From Opitutaceae bacterium (GTDB taxonomy: Bacteria; Verrucomicrobiota; Verrucomicrobiia; Opitutales; Opitutaceae): a stretch of DNA of 64,000 nucleotides. This document shows, one piece after another, positions 48,043 through 56,477 of this stretch (position 1 is its first letter; every line of letters begins with the position of its first letter). A program made the position numbers and the translations under genes. The notes under the pieces were generated by a model. It had not been told where the DNA came from, made no database searches, and saw only the letters and a program-made list of their open reading frames with translations. The DNA is taken from the NCBI GenBank assembly GCA_016795545.1, contig JAEUGX010000087.1, positions 31,366 through 95,365 of the forward strand, given 5' to 3'.

Positions 48043-49209
48043 TTGAGCACATCGATCAACTTCAATCCGTCGCTTGCCAAGCTGCCTTTTTCGCCGATTC
48101 GGCTGATGTTTAATGCCGCGTCGCAAATGAGCGGCGTGCAGCACCTTTCGATCGGTCAGCCCGACTTCGGCGCCCCGCCGCATGTCATTGAAGCGCATAT
48201 CAAGGCGCTGCGCGACGGCAAGACCCGTTACGAGCTTGACGCCGGCCTGCCCGCGTTGCGCGAGGCGGTGGCCGACCGTTACAATCAGCTTTACGGCATC
48301 GCCCTCAAGCCGACCAATGTGTTGATCACCACCGGCTGCTGCCAGGCGATGTACATGGCGATTCACGCCCTGGTGCGGCCCGGAATGGAGGTGATCGTGA
48401 TCGAGCCGGTCTTCGTCTTTTCGCACGTGATCGAGCAGGCCGGCGGCGTGCTGCGGCGGATCGTCACCACCGCCGAGCAGGGCTACCAGGTGGATCCCGA
48501 GGAGGTCATCGCCGCGATGAATGAACGCACCTGTGCGATCATGATCAACAGTCCCGGCAATCCGACGGGCGCCGTCTACCCGAAGGAGACGATCCAGAAG
48601 ATCCTGCGTGCCGCCGAACAACGGGGCATCGCGGTCATCAGCGACGAAGTCTATGACCGCCTGGTGCTCGACAATGTCGAGTACGCCTCGGCGCTGCGCC
48701 ACGCCCCGTCGCTGGACCAGGTGGTCGTCACCTCCAGCGCGTCGAAGACCTACGCCGTGCCCGGCTTCCGGATCGGCTGGCTCATTTCCAGCGAGGCGAA
48801 CATCACCGCGTTCCAACGGATGCACATGTTCATCAGCACCACCGAGAACACGGCCACGCAGTACGCGACCGTGGCGGCACTGGCGGGCGACCAGGCCTGC
48901 GTGACGGAGATGGTCAATGCCTACCGCGCGCGGCGCGACTGGATCACGGGTTACCTCAAGGACTCCCCCCATTTCAAGGCCTACTCGCCGGGCGGCGCGT
49001 TCTTCGTCATGCCTTCGCTGCCCGCCTGCCGCGACAGCTTCGATTTCGCCATGCGGATGCTGAAGGAGACGAAGGTCTGCACCATTCCTGGAGGCGCTTT
49101 CGGCCAATCCTGCAACAACGCGCTGCGGATCAGCTTCGCCACCGACATGGCCACCATCCAAAGCGCGTTCCAGAAAATGACCCTATGGCTAGAGAAACAA
49201 TCCTCCTGA
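48043..49209 (+). CDS. Class I/II pyridoxal-phosphate aminotransferase
   Basis: A 388-residue fold-type I enzyme of the subgroup I aminotransferases. Motifs: LSIGQPDFGAPPHVIE, YELDAGLPALREAVA, the amino/carboxylate-binding MINSPGNPTGAVY, ISDEVYDRLV, and PLP lysine in SSASKTYAVPGFRIGW near 236. A TTG at 48043 is the only start that keeps the N-terminal arm; an internal ATG would lose it. It overlaps the following gene by 25 bases, so they are probably made together. Aspartate, aromatic or branched substrates are all possible. Confidence 0.9.
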   Translation: MSTSINFNPSLAKLPFSPIRLMFNAASQMSGVQHLSIGQPDFGAPPHVIEAHIKALRDGKTRYELDAGLPALREAVADRYNQLYGIALKPTNVLITTGCCQAMYMAIHALVRPGMEVIVIEPVFVFSHVIEQAGGVLRRIVTTAEQGYQVDPEEVIAAMNERTCAIMINSPGNPTGAVYPKETIQKILRAAEQRGIAVISDEVYDRLVLDNVEYASALRHAPSLDQVVVTSSASKTYAVPGFRIGWLISSEANITAFQRMHMFISTTENTATQYATVAALAGDQACVTEMVNAYRARRDWITGYLKDSPHFKAYSPGGAFFVMPSLPACRDSFDFAMRMLKETKVCTIPGGAFGQSCNNALRISFATDMATIQSAFQKMTLWLEKQSS

Positions 49210-50171
49210 GCCGCCAGGAGATCGGCCGGCAGATCGACGTGGTCGACACCATCGACGCGATCGAACGAGCGATGGGCGTTTACGAGAAGGGCGAGGACTA
49301 CCTCCCGCCCAAGGCCATTTTTGAGATCCCGGTCGGCGAGCCCGCCATGGCCGCCTGCATCACCGGCATGACCAAGGCCGCCAACCTGCTGTCGATGAAG
49401 GTCGGCCACGAGCGAACGAACAACCCGCAACGCCAGCTGCCCACGACGAACAGCTGGATCTCGTGCTTCGATCCCCTCACGGGCGAACTCCTGATGATCT
49501 GCGACGGCACCCTGCCCACGATGTACCGCACGGCCGCCGCCGCCGCGGTCGGCGCCCGGCAGCTGGCGCGTCCGGATAGCAGGACCCTCGCCGTCATCGG
49601 CGCCGGCCAGCTTGGCCGGGAGTGCCTGCGCGCCGTCGCCGCCGTGCGGCTTTTCGCGAAGATCTACGTGCACGACCGCTTCGAAAACGCCGCCCGGGCC
49701 CTGGCGCAGGAGTTGCATGGCCGGGTCAAGGCCCCGATCGAAGTCGCTTCCGCCGAGGCCGCCTGCCGCGCCGCCGACGTGATTGTGACCGCGACCAACA
49801 GCCGCGAGCCGATCGTGATGAGCGACTGGATCCGCCCCGGCACGCACCTGTCCTGCATGGGCGCCGACCTGCACGAGAAAATCGAATGCGAGATGAAGCT
49901 CCTGCCCCGCTGCCGGCTGTTCGCCGACAAGATCGAGCACGCGCTGCTGCGCGGCGAGGTCAGCCAGGCCGTGCAGCATGGCCTGCTCGGCAAGGACTGC
50001 TACGCCGGCAGCCTCGGCCAGGTCATCAACGGCGCCCCCGGCCGCCGGGCCGCCGACGAGATCACGATGTTCGACGGGGTCGGCATCGGCATCCAGGACA
50101 CCACCATCGTCCGCACCATCTACGACCAAGCCGTCAAAAAGAACCTCGGCCAGCGCATGGCGTTTTCCTGA
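49185..50171 (+). CDS. Ornithine cyclodeaminase/mu-crystallin family protein
   Basis: A 328-residue NAD(P)-dependent protein. The N-terminal half (LLSRQEIGRQIDVVDTIDAIE; LPPKAIFEIP) forms the dimerisation/substrate part; the Rossmann motif is VIGAGQLGRECLRAV near residue 130; DVIVTATNSREPI and GTHLSCMGADLHEKIE follow. Family members include ornithine cyclodeaminase, alanine dehydrogenase, ketimine reductases and the SbnB-type opine enzymes. The overlap with an aminotransferase suggests that the amino acid is converted to a keto acid or cyclic imine which this enzyme reduces or deaminates. That is inference. Confidence 0.9.
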   Translation: MARETILLSRQEIGRQIDVVDTIDAIERAMGVYEKGEDYLPPKAIFEIPVGEPAMAACITGMTKAANLLSMKVGHERTNNPQRQLPTTNSWISCFDPLTGELLMICDGTLPTMYRTAAAAAVGARQLARPDSRTLAVIGAGQLGRECLRAVAAVRLFAKIYVHDRFENAARALAQELHGRVKAPIEVASAEAACRAADVIVTATNSREPIVMSDWIRPGTHLSCMGADLHEKIECEMKLLPRCRLFADKIEHALLRGEVSQAVQHGLLGKDCYAGSLGQVINGAPGRRAADEITMFDGVGIGIQDTTIVRTIYDQAVKKNLGQRMAFS

Positions 50172-50293
50172 GCCACGCAACGGGACGGCCCGGGCCCCTG
50201 CCGTCCGCGCCCAATCACCCGGCTCCCCGTCACCGGCGCGGCCACATGAGGCAAGCCCGGCCACGGCGACGCTGCCCAGGCCGCTCCGCCCGC

Positions 50294-51220
50294 TCAACGA
50301 GCCGGCGGGGCGGCGATCACCTGGTGGATCACAAACAGCGTCTGATCCAGTTGATTGATGAGCGGAGTGCCGCGTTCGGCAGCCGGCAGGTCCGGGAACA
50401 GCTGCGCCAAGGCCGGATGCCCGAGCAAGCGGCCAAGAATCGGCCTGGCCTCCTGGATCCTCGCTTCGGCGGTGCGTGGATCTTCCTTCGCGGCCGCGAT
50501 CACCGCTTGATTGAGCCGCAGGCAAAATTCCCCGAGATCAATCCGGAAGGTCGCTTCCGCCAGCTCCTCGGGAGTCACCTTGGGCCGCTTTTTCAAGGAC
50601 TCGAGCATCCGGCGGGCGGCGTCTATTTGCTCGTTCTGCGCGAGATCGCCGGCGCGAAACAGCAGTTGGGTGGCATACGCGCTATCGTAGATCTGCCATA
50701 GATCCGGCACGCCGGGGATCAGGGCGCCGACCTGGAGCGCCTTGACCTCCCTGTCCGCCGCCGCGAAATTCCCGGCCGCCACGAAATCCATGGCGCGCTC
50801 AAAGACGCCGCGGACCTGCGCCTGCGTCTCCTCCGCATTGCGGTCGATGAAACGCTGGTGGGCGGAGGCATAGGGCTCGGCCAGGCATTTGCGCTGGGCC
50901 GGCATCGGATAGCTGTCGAACAGCGCGAAGCGCTGGGCCGGAGTCATGTCGGCGATCTGCTGATCAATGGATTCGAGCCACTTCACCTGCGCTTCCTGAT
51001 ACAGGCGGGCGATCGCGGCATCGTCGGGACGAAGTTCCGCGGCCCGGTGAAGCGAAACCAGGGCCGCGCCCGGGTCGTTACGCAGCAAAGCCGCGGCCGC
51101 CGTTTCCACTTCCAGGCGCGCCTCCCTCCCGTCCATGAAATGACCCAGCGCCACCAATCCCCCGATCAGAGCCACGGCGACGAGAGCCAAGATGCTGAAT
51201 ACTTTCAGGAAGGTTTTCAC
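50294..51220 (-). CDS. Membrane-anchored helical protein of unknown function
   Basis: 308 residues. A single N-terminal hydrophobic helix (about 5-27, FLKVFSILALVAVALIGGLVAL) without a clear cleavage site suggests an anchor, leaving the rest outside the cytoplasmic membrane. The remainder is almost all helical and tetratricopeptide-like in texture (AAAALLRNDPGAALVSLHRAAELRPDDAA, then AMDFVAAGNFAAADREVKAL). No enzyme motif. It starts four bases after the stop of the exported gene at 51225-53000, so the two belong together. Confidence 0.7.
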   Translation of the reverse strand: MKTFLKVFSILALVAVALIGGLVALGHFMDGREARLEVETAAAALLRNDPGAALVSLHRAAELRPDDAAIARLYQEAQVKWLESIDQQIADMTPAQRFALFDSYPMPAQRKCLAEPYASAHQRFIDRNAEETQAQVRGVFERAMDFVAAGNFAAADREVKALQVGALIPGVPDLWQIYDSAYATQLLFRAGDLAQNEQIDAARRMLESLKKRPKVTPEELAEATFRIDLGEFCLRLNQAVIAAAKEDPRTAEARIQEARPILGRLLGHPALAQLFPDLPAAERGTPLINQLDQTLFVIHQVIAAPPAR

Positions 51221-51224
51221 GGCG

Positions 51225-53000
51225 TCAGTTTCTCCACTTGTTGTCCTGTTCCCGCGCCCACCAGCGGATATCGACCACCTCTGCGGTCCAAGGAAGCTTC
51301 TTGGACCAGGCGTAGCCTAGCGTCGCGAGCGGCCGCGTCTCCTGATAGCCGGGCGGCAGGATCGTCCAGTCCTGCGAGGGGATCGCCGGTTTGCCTGCCA
51401 CCGTGCCGGTGTAATCGAATTCGACGTATAGGTTCACGCTCGTGTGATTGGTCAGGGTAATTGACGGAGTGCCATCGACGTCCCGGATGACGTAGGTGAT
51501 GGCGTCCGACCGGCTGCCCTCCGCGTGCAGCTTTTCGCGCATCTTTTCATCCAAGGCGGCGAGCTTGGCCTGCTTGTCCTGGATCCAGGCCTGCAGGACC
51601 TTGAGGTTCGTTTCCCAGCGCGCCGCGTCCTCCTTCGCCTTCTGCTTCTTCAGCTCGGCGATCTTCGCCGCCTTGGTCTGCATGCGCTGCCTGAATTCCG
51701 ACTGATCGCGGGCGTTCTTCGCTTTTTCCTCGGCGCTCAGGCCGGTCCAACCCTGGCCGAGGCTGTCAATGCAAGTCAGGCCCTTGACCCCCTGCCCGGT
51801 GCGGTCTGGCTTTGGCAGGGGATACTGCTTCGGACCTTCCGAGGAGGAACGCGGAGGCGGCGGGGCGAGCGGCGGACCGTGGGCTTCCGCCACCGCCGGA
51901 TTCGCCGCGGCCTTCACCGGCGGCGGCGCCGCGGCCGGCGCCGGCGAGGCCACGCGCGCGGACGCAACGGGCATACGCTCCTCGGAGGCCGCCACGAGCT
52001 GCCGAAGGTCGTCGGCCCCGCCGAACTCGGTCACACTCCAGAGTGACGCGTGCTCGCGAAGCCCCTCGTCCGCCACCACCGACTCAAGCACCTTCTGCAA
52101 CTGGCTCACATCGGCCGGCGCCAAGTCAGGCGGAGCCCAGATCCCCCAGGCTCCGATCCGGGCAAGCGGCGAGAATCCCTCCAGGGCGCTCTTGGGGCTG
52201 TCGGCCGGCGCAAAGAGCAACGGCAGCCGGCCCTTGGCCACACGCTCCCGGGCGTTTTTCCTCATGTCGGCGAACTCGTTTTCCGGCCCGCGGTAGCGAC
52301 TTGGATAGCAGGTGCTCAGCTCGACGAGGCGGCCGCCCAGCAGCTCCTTGAACGCCCCCCACGAGAAGCCTTCGAAGACCTTTCCGTGCCGCTCGTCCGA
52401 CGAGAACTTGGCCTTGTTCTCCTCGCGAATGAGCGCGGCCGCCTGCTCGCGCTCACGGTCCTTGGCCTCGAGCCGGCGGATCAGGTCCTCGCGTCCGCCC
52501 AGCACGACCGGCACTCCGTTCATCTTGAACGTGCCGCCGGGCATCCGGGCCGCCTTGGCCCGGATCAGTTGCTCCAGCGGGTGATGCAGCGCCACCGGCA
52601 CTTGCCGGTCCGTGAAAAGCCCCAGGTCGCCCACCAGCATCACCGGCACGAGGCCGCGCCGGAGGTGCGGACGGATATTGGCCTCGAGGAAAAGGAATGG
52701 AATCCGACCGTTGCTCCGCATCCGCTGCAAGATTTGCGGCGCGCTTCGCGCGTGAGTGTCGGGGGAGTCGAAAGGCAGCGCGTGGCTGATGTGCACCGGC
52801 TGCAGGGGATCGCCAGCCGAGTTCGGTGTGACCATGAAAGAGGCGTCCCAGGCCAGACGCTCCAGCGGCGACATGCCGGCTGTCGGATCGAAGGGCTGCG
52901 GAGCCTGTGTCCAGCCGATTGCCGGCCAGCCAGCCGCAAGCACCAGCAGTCCCAGCAAGCGCATGCGCGCCCAAAGGCTCGCCGAAAGTAAACGTATCAT
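51225..53000 (-). CDS. Large exported protein with coiled coil, unknown function
   Basis: 591 residues from the ATG at 53000, which starts a signal peptide (RLLGLLVLAAGWPAIGW, likely cleaved after TQA). Residues about 255-340 (GRLPLLFAPADSPKSAL, GAWGIWAPPDLAPADV) loosely recall the C-terminal lobe of TctC/Bug solute-binding proteins; this is a weak, by-eye resemblance. A Pro/Ala-rich linker (about 345-410) leads to a charged coiled coil (about 435-510, AKIAELKKQKAKED) and a C-terminal strand-rich domain (AITYVIRDVDGTPSITLTNH). Co-directional with the anchored protein at 50294-51220 (4-base gap). Confidence 0.7.
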   Translation of the reverse strand: MIRLLSASLWARMRLLGLLVLAAGWPAIGWTQAPQPFDPTAGMSPLERLAWDASFMVTPNSAGDPLQPVHISHALPFDSPDTHARSAPQILQRMRSNGRIPFLFLEANIRPHLRRGLVPVMLVGDLGLFTDRQVPVALHHPLEQLIRAKAARMPGGTFKMNGVPVVLGGREDLIRRLEAKDREREQAAALIREENKAKFSSDERHGKVFEGFSWGAFKELLGGRLVELSTCYPSRYRGPENEFADMRKNARERVAKGRLPLLFAPADSPKSALEGFSPLARIGAWGIWAPPDLAPADVSQLQKVLESVVADEGLREHASLWSVTEFGGADDLRQLVAASEERMPVASARVASPAPAAAPPPVKAAANPAVAEAHGPPLAPPPPRSSSEGPKQYPLPKPDRTGQGVKGLTCIDSLGQGWTGLSAEEKAKNARDQSEFRQRMQTKAAKIAELKKQKAKEDAARWETNLKVLQAWIQDKQAKLAALDEKMREKLHAEGSRSDAITYVIRDVDGTPSITLTNHTSVNLYVEFDYTGTVAGKPAIPSQDWTILPPGYQETRPLATLGYAWSKKLPWTAEVVDIRWWAREQDNKWRN

Positions 53001-53164
53001 GGAGAGGTGTGCCGCCGATTGTGCCGGCCCATGCCTCACATCCGAACGCGAACCCAGCGACACCAGAAACTCATTTGATGGCAATAGAATAGTCGCTCAC
53101 AGCATACGGCTTCTTCCATCGATAATGCTTCTGCTCGGTGATCCCGAGTCGGGCGGTTTTGGCA

Positions 53165-54205
53165 TCAGCAAGTTGAACGAACTCGCAACCACCTTTTCAG
53201 AAAGAGCAAAGCCGCCAGCGATACGGCGATAAACGTTGCGGCAGAGCCGCCATCCGGGACAGGAGTAAACAAGAACGCATGCTGTGGCGGCCCCTCCTGG
53301 TTGGGGTCCCATAACGATTCGTCATAGCGGCCCCAGCCCGTAACTTGTCCTGCATCGTTGATTCCGATCGCCACCTGAAGCACGAAGTTCTGCGAGGGAT
53401 CTAGAACCGCATTGAGGCTCACGAACTGTCCTCCGGAATAGACGACCACTCCTCCGTCTTTATATCCAACAATATCGCCACGGTTATTCAGCGTTTGCAC
53501 CACCCAGTCACCCAAGTCTATCAGTGTACCGTTCGACAGAAGGAAAGATCGATTAAGCTCACCGGAGCGCAGAAGCACTTCACCGAGGTCATTGAGCCCC
53601 AGGGCTTGATATTTGCCAAGATCGGTCATGGTCCCCTCCTTGTACAGGAACGCGTGGCTTTCGCCACTGGCCGTCTCATATTGCCCCACTAGTTCACCGG
53701 CTTGGTTGATGAATCGGCCCGTGGACCAATTTCCGCCAAAGGCTCCTAAGTCAGTAAAGGTCGTGCCATCGAATAGGTACGCGGTGCCGTGCGTCGTCGT
53801 TCCGGTAACCTGACCAGCATTGTTGATAGAAAGGGCTTCCCGCGATCCTTCGATAAACTGAGTGCTGCCGTTCGAATAGATGTAGCCTTGAAGCTTCGTG
53901 AAGTTCGTTCCGACCACCGCTCCGTGATCGTTGATTCCCCAGGCGTCACCGCCCGGGGCAGTCGGACTGGAAATATTTGTTAGGACGCCCCCGGAGTAGA
54001 TGGCTGGAGCCCACCCGGCATAGCCGGTCAAGTATGCCTGCGCTGCGAGCTCTCCCTTTTCATTAATGTCTAAAGCGTAGCTGGTGTTGCCACCGAATGT
54101 GCCGATTTCGGTAAAGGTGTATGAACCCGCTTGGACAAGAACGGCGAAGGCTACGGACAGAATCGCAGCTGCTAGGGATTTCCTAAGGCAATGTGGAGTA
54201 CGCAT
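53165..54205 (-). CDS. Secreted HAF-repeat protein with VPDGG-type C-terminal sorting signal
   Basis: 346 residues: signal peptide (MRTPHCLRKSLAAAILSVAF..., cleaved near VQAGS), then HAF-type repeats with recurring G-x-INxxGxVxG and LGxFGG units (FTEIGTFGGNTSYALDINE, DLGAFGGNWSTGRFIN, QVTGWGRYDESLW). The C-terminus is VPDGGSAATFIAVSLAALL followed by a basic tail, the layout of PEP-CTERM/VPDSG-type exosortase substrates found in Verrucomicrobia. Codon use is much less G+C-rich than neighbours. Probably surface-attached after exosortase processing; no exosortase gene is in the window. Confidence 0.87.
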   Translation of the reverse strand: MRTPHCLRKSLAAAILSVAFAVLVQAGSYTFTEIGTFGGNTSYALDINEKGELAAQAYLTGYAGWAPAIYSGGVLTNISSPTAPGGDAWGINDHGAVVGTNFTKLQGYIYSNGSTQFIEGSREALSINNAGQVTGTTTHGTAYLFDGTTFTDLGAFGGNWSTGRFINQAGELVGQYETASGESHAFLYKEGTMTDLGKYQALGLNDLGEVLLRSGELNRSFLLSNGTLIDLGDWVVQTLNNRGDIVGYKDGGVVVYSGGQFVSLNAVLDPSQNFVLQVAIGINDAGQVTGWGRYDESLWDPNQEGPPQHAFLFTPVPDGGSAATFIAVSLAALLFLKRWLRVRSTC

Positions 54206-54401
54206 GGTTAATGCGTCAGCATGGTCTGAGCCAGCTTGCAACTTGGCATAGCAATATGCTCATTCGCATCGGGATAAAGGTTGCGATCTGGTCCCTCCGC
54301 CGCTCGATCTATCCCAAAGCGTAAGATTTACTGACAGGTGGGCCTCTTATTTTCCACTATTCTTCCAATTTTCAGAGGAAGACGGGATTTAGCTCTTGAG
54401 T

Positions 54402-54476
54402 TGGTGCCCCCACGGGGAATCGAACCCCGGTTTGAAGAATGAGAATCTCCTGTCCTAGCCGCTAGACGATAGGGGC
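54402..54476 (-). tRNA. tRNA-Glu (anticodon CTC)
   Basis: A 75-base cloverleaf with encoded CCA. Acceptor GCCCCTA pairs with TGGGGGC (one G-T); anticodon stem GGAGA/TCTTC around TTCTCAT gives anticodon CTC (reads GAG). T-arm GGGG-TTCGATT-CCCC. It lies between ndk and the HAF-protein gene, all on the minus strand. Confidence 0.94.
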
Positions 54477-54492
54477 AAAAAACTGAAAGAAC

Positions 54493-54528
54493 AAAAAAGC
54501 GCACCGGACGGCGGGCCGTCAAGCGCGC
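54493..54528 (-). terminator. Probable terminator of ndk
   Basis: Read leftward, GCGC and GACGG / CCGTC and GCGC make an interrupted stem followed by TTTTTT. It begins about nine bases after the ndk stop and precedes the tRNA. Confidence 0.7.
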
Positions 54529-54536
54529 AGTCGCGA

Positions 54537-54956
54537 TCAGATCTTGAACAGCTCGTCAGGCTTGAAAAAACGGGCGAGCTCGATCTTGGCGTTCTCGTCG
54601 CTGTCCGAGGCGTGCACGACGTTTTTCATCATTTCCGTGCCGAAATCCCCGCGGATCGTGCCTTTCGCGGCCTTGCGGGAGTCCGTGGGCCCCAGCAGGT
54701 CGCGCACTTTCTGGACGATGTTCTCGCCTTCCAGCGCCATCATGATGACCGGGCGGGAGCTCATGAACTCCTCGATCTCGGGGTAAAACGGCTTGCTGGC
54801 GACGTGGGCGTAGTGCTCGCGCAGCAGAGCGGGCGTCAGGCGGGCCATCTTGCAGCCCACGATCGTGAACCCGGCCGCCTCAAAGCGGTTCAGCACGTTG
54901 CCGACATGCCGCTGGGCCATGCAATCAGGCTTAAAAATGACGAATGTTCTCTGCAT
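54537..54956 (-). CDS. ndk: Nucleoside diphosphate kinase
   Basis: A 139-residue enzyme exchanging the terminal phosphate between NTPs and NDPs. MQRTFVIFKPDCMAQRHVG at the N-terminus contains the nucleotide-site Lys. The phosphorylated His is in MKNVVHASDSDENAKIE near residue 117, and RPVIMMALEGENIVQKV lies mid-protein. Length is normal for the tetramer/hexamer family. It is followed by a terminator and tRNA-Glu. Confidence 0.95.
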   Translation of the reverse strand: MQRTFVIFKPDCMAQRHVGNVLNRFEAAGFTIVGCKMARLTPALLREHYAHVASKPFYPEIEEFMSSRPVIMMALEGENIVQKVRDLLGPTDSRKAAKGTIRGDFGTEMMKNVVHASDSDENAKIELARFFKPDELFKI

Positions 54957-55013
54957 ATAAGCGGGCCACCATACTTTCCGGGTCCGGTTTGAAAAGCCCG
55001 GATTTCAAGAATC

Positions 55014-56477
55014 TTAGGGGCGGTTGACGCGGATCGTTTGCAATGCCGCCAACGCCGCCGCCCGGGCTTCGCCGTGTTGGACAACCGGCGGCGGATAGTT
55101 GCCGCCCAGCCGCACGCCGGCGGCCGCCAGGTCCAGCGGCCCGGCTTCCCAGGGCCGGTGCACCCACTCCGCAGGCACCCGCGCGAGTTCCGGAACCCAG
55201 CGTCGCACATAAGCGCCCTCGGGGTCGAACTTCATCCCCTGCAGCACGGGATTGAAGATCCGGAAATACGGCGCCGCATCGGCGCCGCACCCCGCGCTCC
55301 ACTGCCAGCCCAGGGTGTTGGCGGCCAGGTCCGCGTCCACCAGGGTGTCCCAGAACCAGGCGGCGCCTTCCCGCCAGGAAATCCGCAGGTGTTTCACCAG
55401 AAACGAGGCCACGATCATGCGCACCCGGTTGTGCATCCAGCCGGTCCGCCACAGCTGCCGCATGCCGGCGTCGACGATCGGGTAGCCGGTCAGGCCACGC
55501 TGCCAGGCGCGCAGCTGCGCCGGGTCGCGCCGCCAGGGAAACGCCGCGAATTCACGCCGCAGCGGCTCGGCCGGCGTCGTGGGAAAATGGAACAGCAGGT
55601 GGTAGGCGAACTCCCGCCAGCCGATCTCGCTGAGAAAAACCTGCCCGCCCCGGCTGGACGGGAACACCCCGGTCTCCCGCGACAACGCCTTCACCGCCGC
55701 CCAGACCTGCCGCGGCCCGACCTCGCCGAAATGCAGGTGGGGCGACAGCGCCGACGTGCCGTCGCACTCGGGCAGGTTCCGCCGCTCCGCGTAGGCTTCG
55801 ATCGACCGGGCCGTGAACTGCTTCAGCCGCCGAAGCGCCGCCGCCTCGCCGGGCGACCAGGCCTCCCCCAGCCCGGCATCCCAGCGGATCCGGGGCCGCA
55901 GGCCAAGATCCGCCAGCGCCGGGCCCTGCGGCCAGCGGCGGGGGGCCGGGTAAGGCCCCGCCGGCAGGCGCCCGGGCTCCTCGACCGCCAGGGTCTGGCA
56001 ATGCCGCCAGTAGGGCGTAAAAACCTGGAACGGTCCGCCGGCCTTGTTCCGCACCGTGTGCGGCTCGAACAGCAGCGACGCGTTGAAGCTGCGGGCTTCG
56101 ATCCCGGCGGCGGCCAGCTCCGCCTTCAGCGCCCGGTCGCGCGCGATGGCCGCCGGCTCGTAGCGGCGGTTCCAGTACACGGCGTCCGCGCCGACCGCCG
56201 CGAGCAGCGCGCGCAGCGCCGGGCCGCCTTCACCCTGCGCGAGGACCAGCCGCGAGCCGTGCTCGCGCAGCGATTCGTCGAGCCGCTCCAGCGAATGGTG
56301 CAGCCACCAGCGCGAAGCTCCGCCGGGCGCTCCCTCGCCCTCGCCGGCTTGGTCGAGGACGTAGACCGGCACGACGGGACCGCCGCGGGACAGCGCCGCC
56401 GACAGCGCCGGGTTGTCCCGCAAGCGCAGGTCGTGCCGGAACCAGACGATGGTCCCGCCCTGGCCTCCCGGGCTCAC
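55014..56477 (-). CDS. phr: Deoxyribodipyrimidine photolyase (cryptochrome/photolyase class I)
   Basis: 487 residues from the GTG at 56477. N-terminal antenna domain IVWFRHDLRLRDNPALSAA. FAD-binding C-terminal domain with ECDGTSALSPHLHFGEV, EIGWREFAYHLLFHFP, YPIVDAGMRQLWRTGWMHNR (FAD contact), and NTLGWQWSAGCGADAAPYF. Uses light to split cyclobutane pyrimidine dimers; 6-4 photolyase function cannot be excluded. The GTG overlaps the glgA stop as GTGA, so translation is coupled. Confidence 0.93.
   Translation of the reverse strand: MSPGGQGGTIVWFRHDLRLRDNPALSAALSRGGPVVPVYVLDQAGEGEGAPGGASRWWLHHSLERLDESLREHGSRLVLAQGEGGPALRALLAAVGADAVYWNRRYEPAAIARDRALKAELAAAGIEARSFNASLLFEPHTVRNKAGGPFQVFTPYWRHCQTLAVEEPGRLPAGPYPAPRRWPQGPALADLGLRPRIRWDAGLGEAWSPGEAAALRRLKQFTARSIEAYAERRNLPECDGTSALSPHLHFGEVGPRQVWAAVKALSRETGVFPSSRGGQVFLSEIGWREFAYHLLFHFPTTPAEPLRREFAAFPWRRDPAQLRAWQRGLTGYPIVDAGMRQLWRTGWMHNRVRMIVASFLVKHLRISWREGAAWFWDTLVDADLAANTLGWQWSAGCGADAAPYFRIFNPVLQGMKFDPEGAYVRRWVPELARVPAEWVHRPWEAGPLDLAAAGVRLGGNYPPPVVQHGEARAAALAALQTIRVNRP

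Noticed and set aside
46155..54480. Attachment-site repeat of the tRNA-Glu 3' end
   Set aside because: I looked for a second copy of the TTCGATTCCCCGTGG region in 46-54 kb and did not find one by eye.
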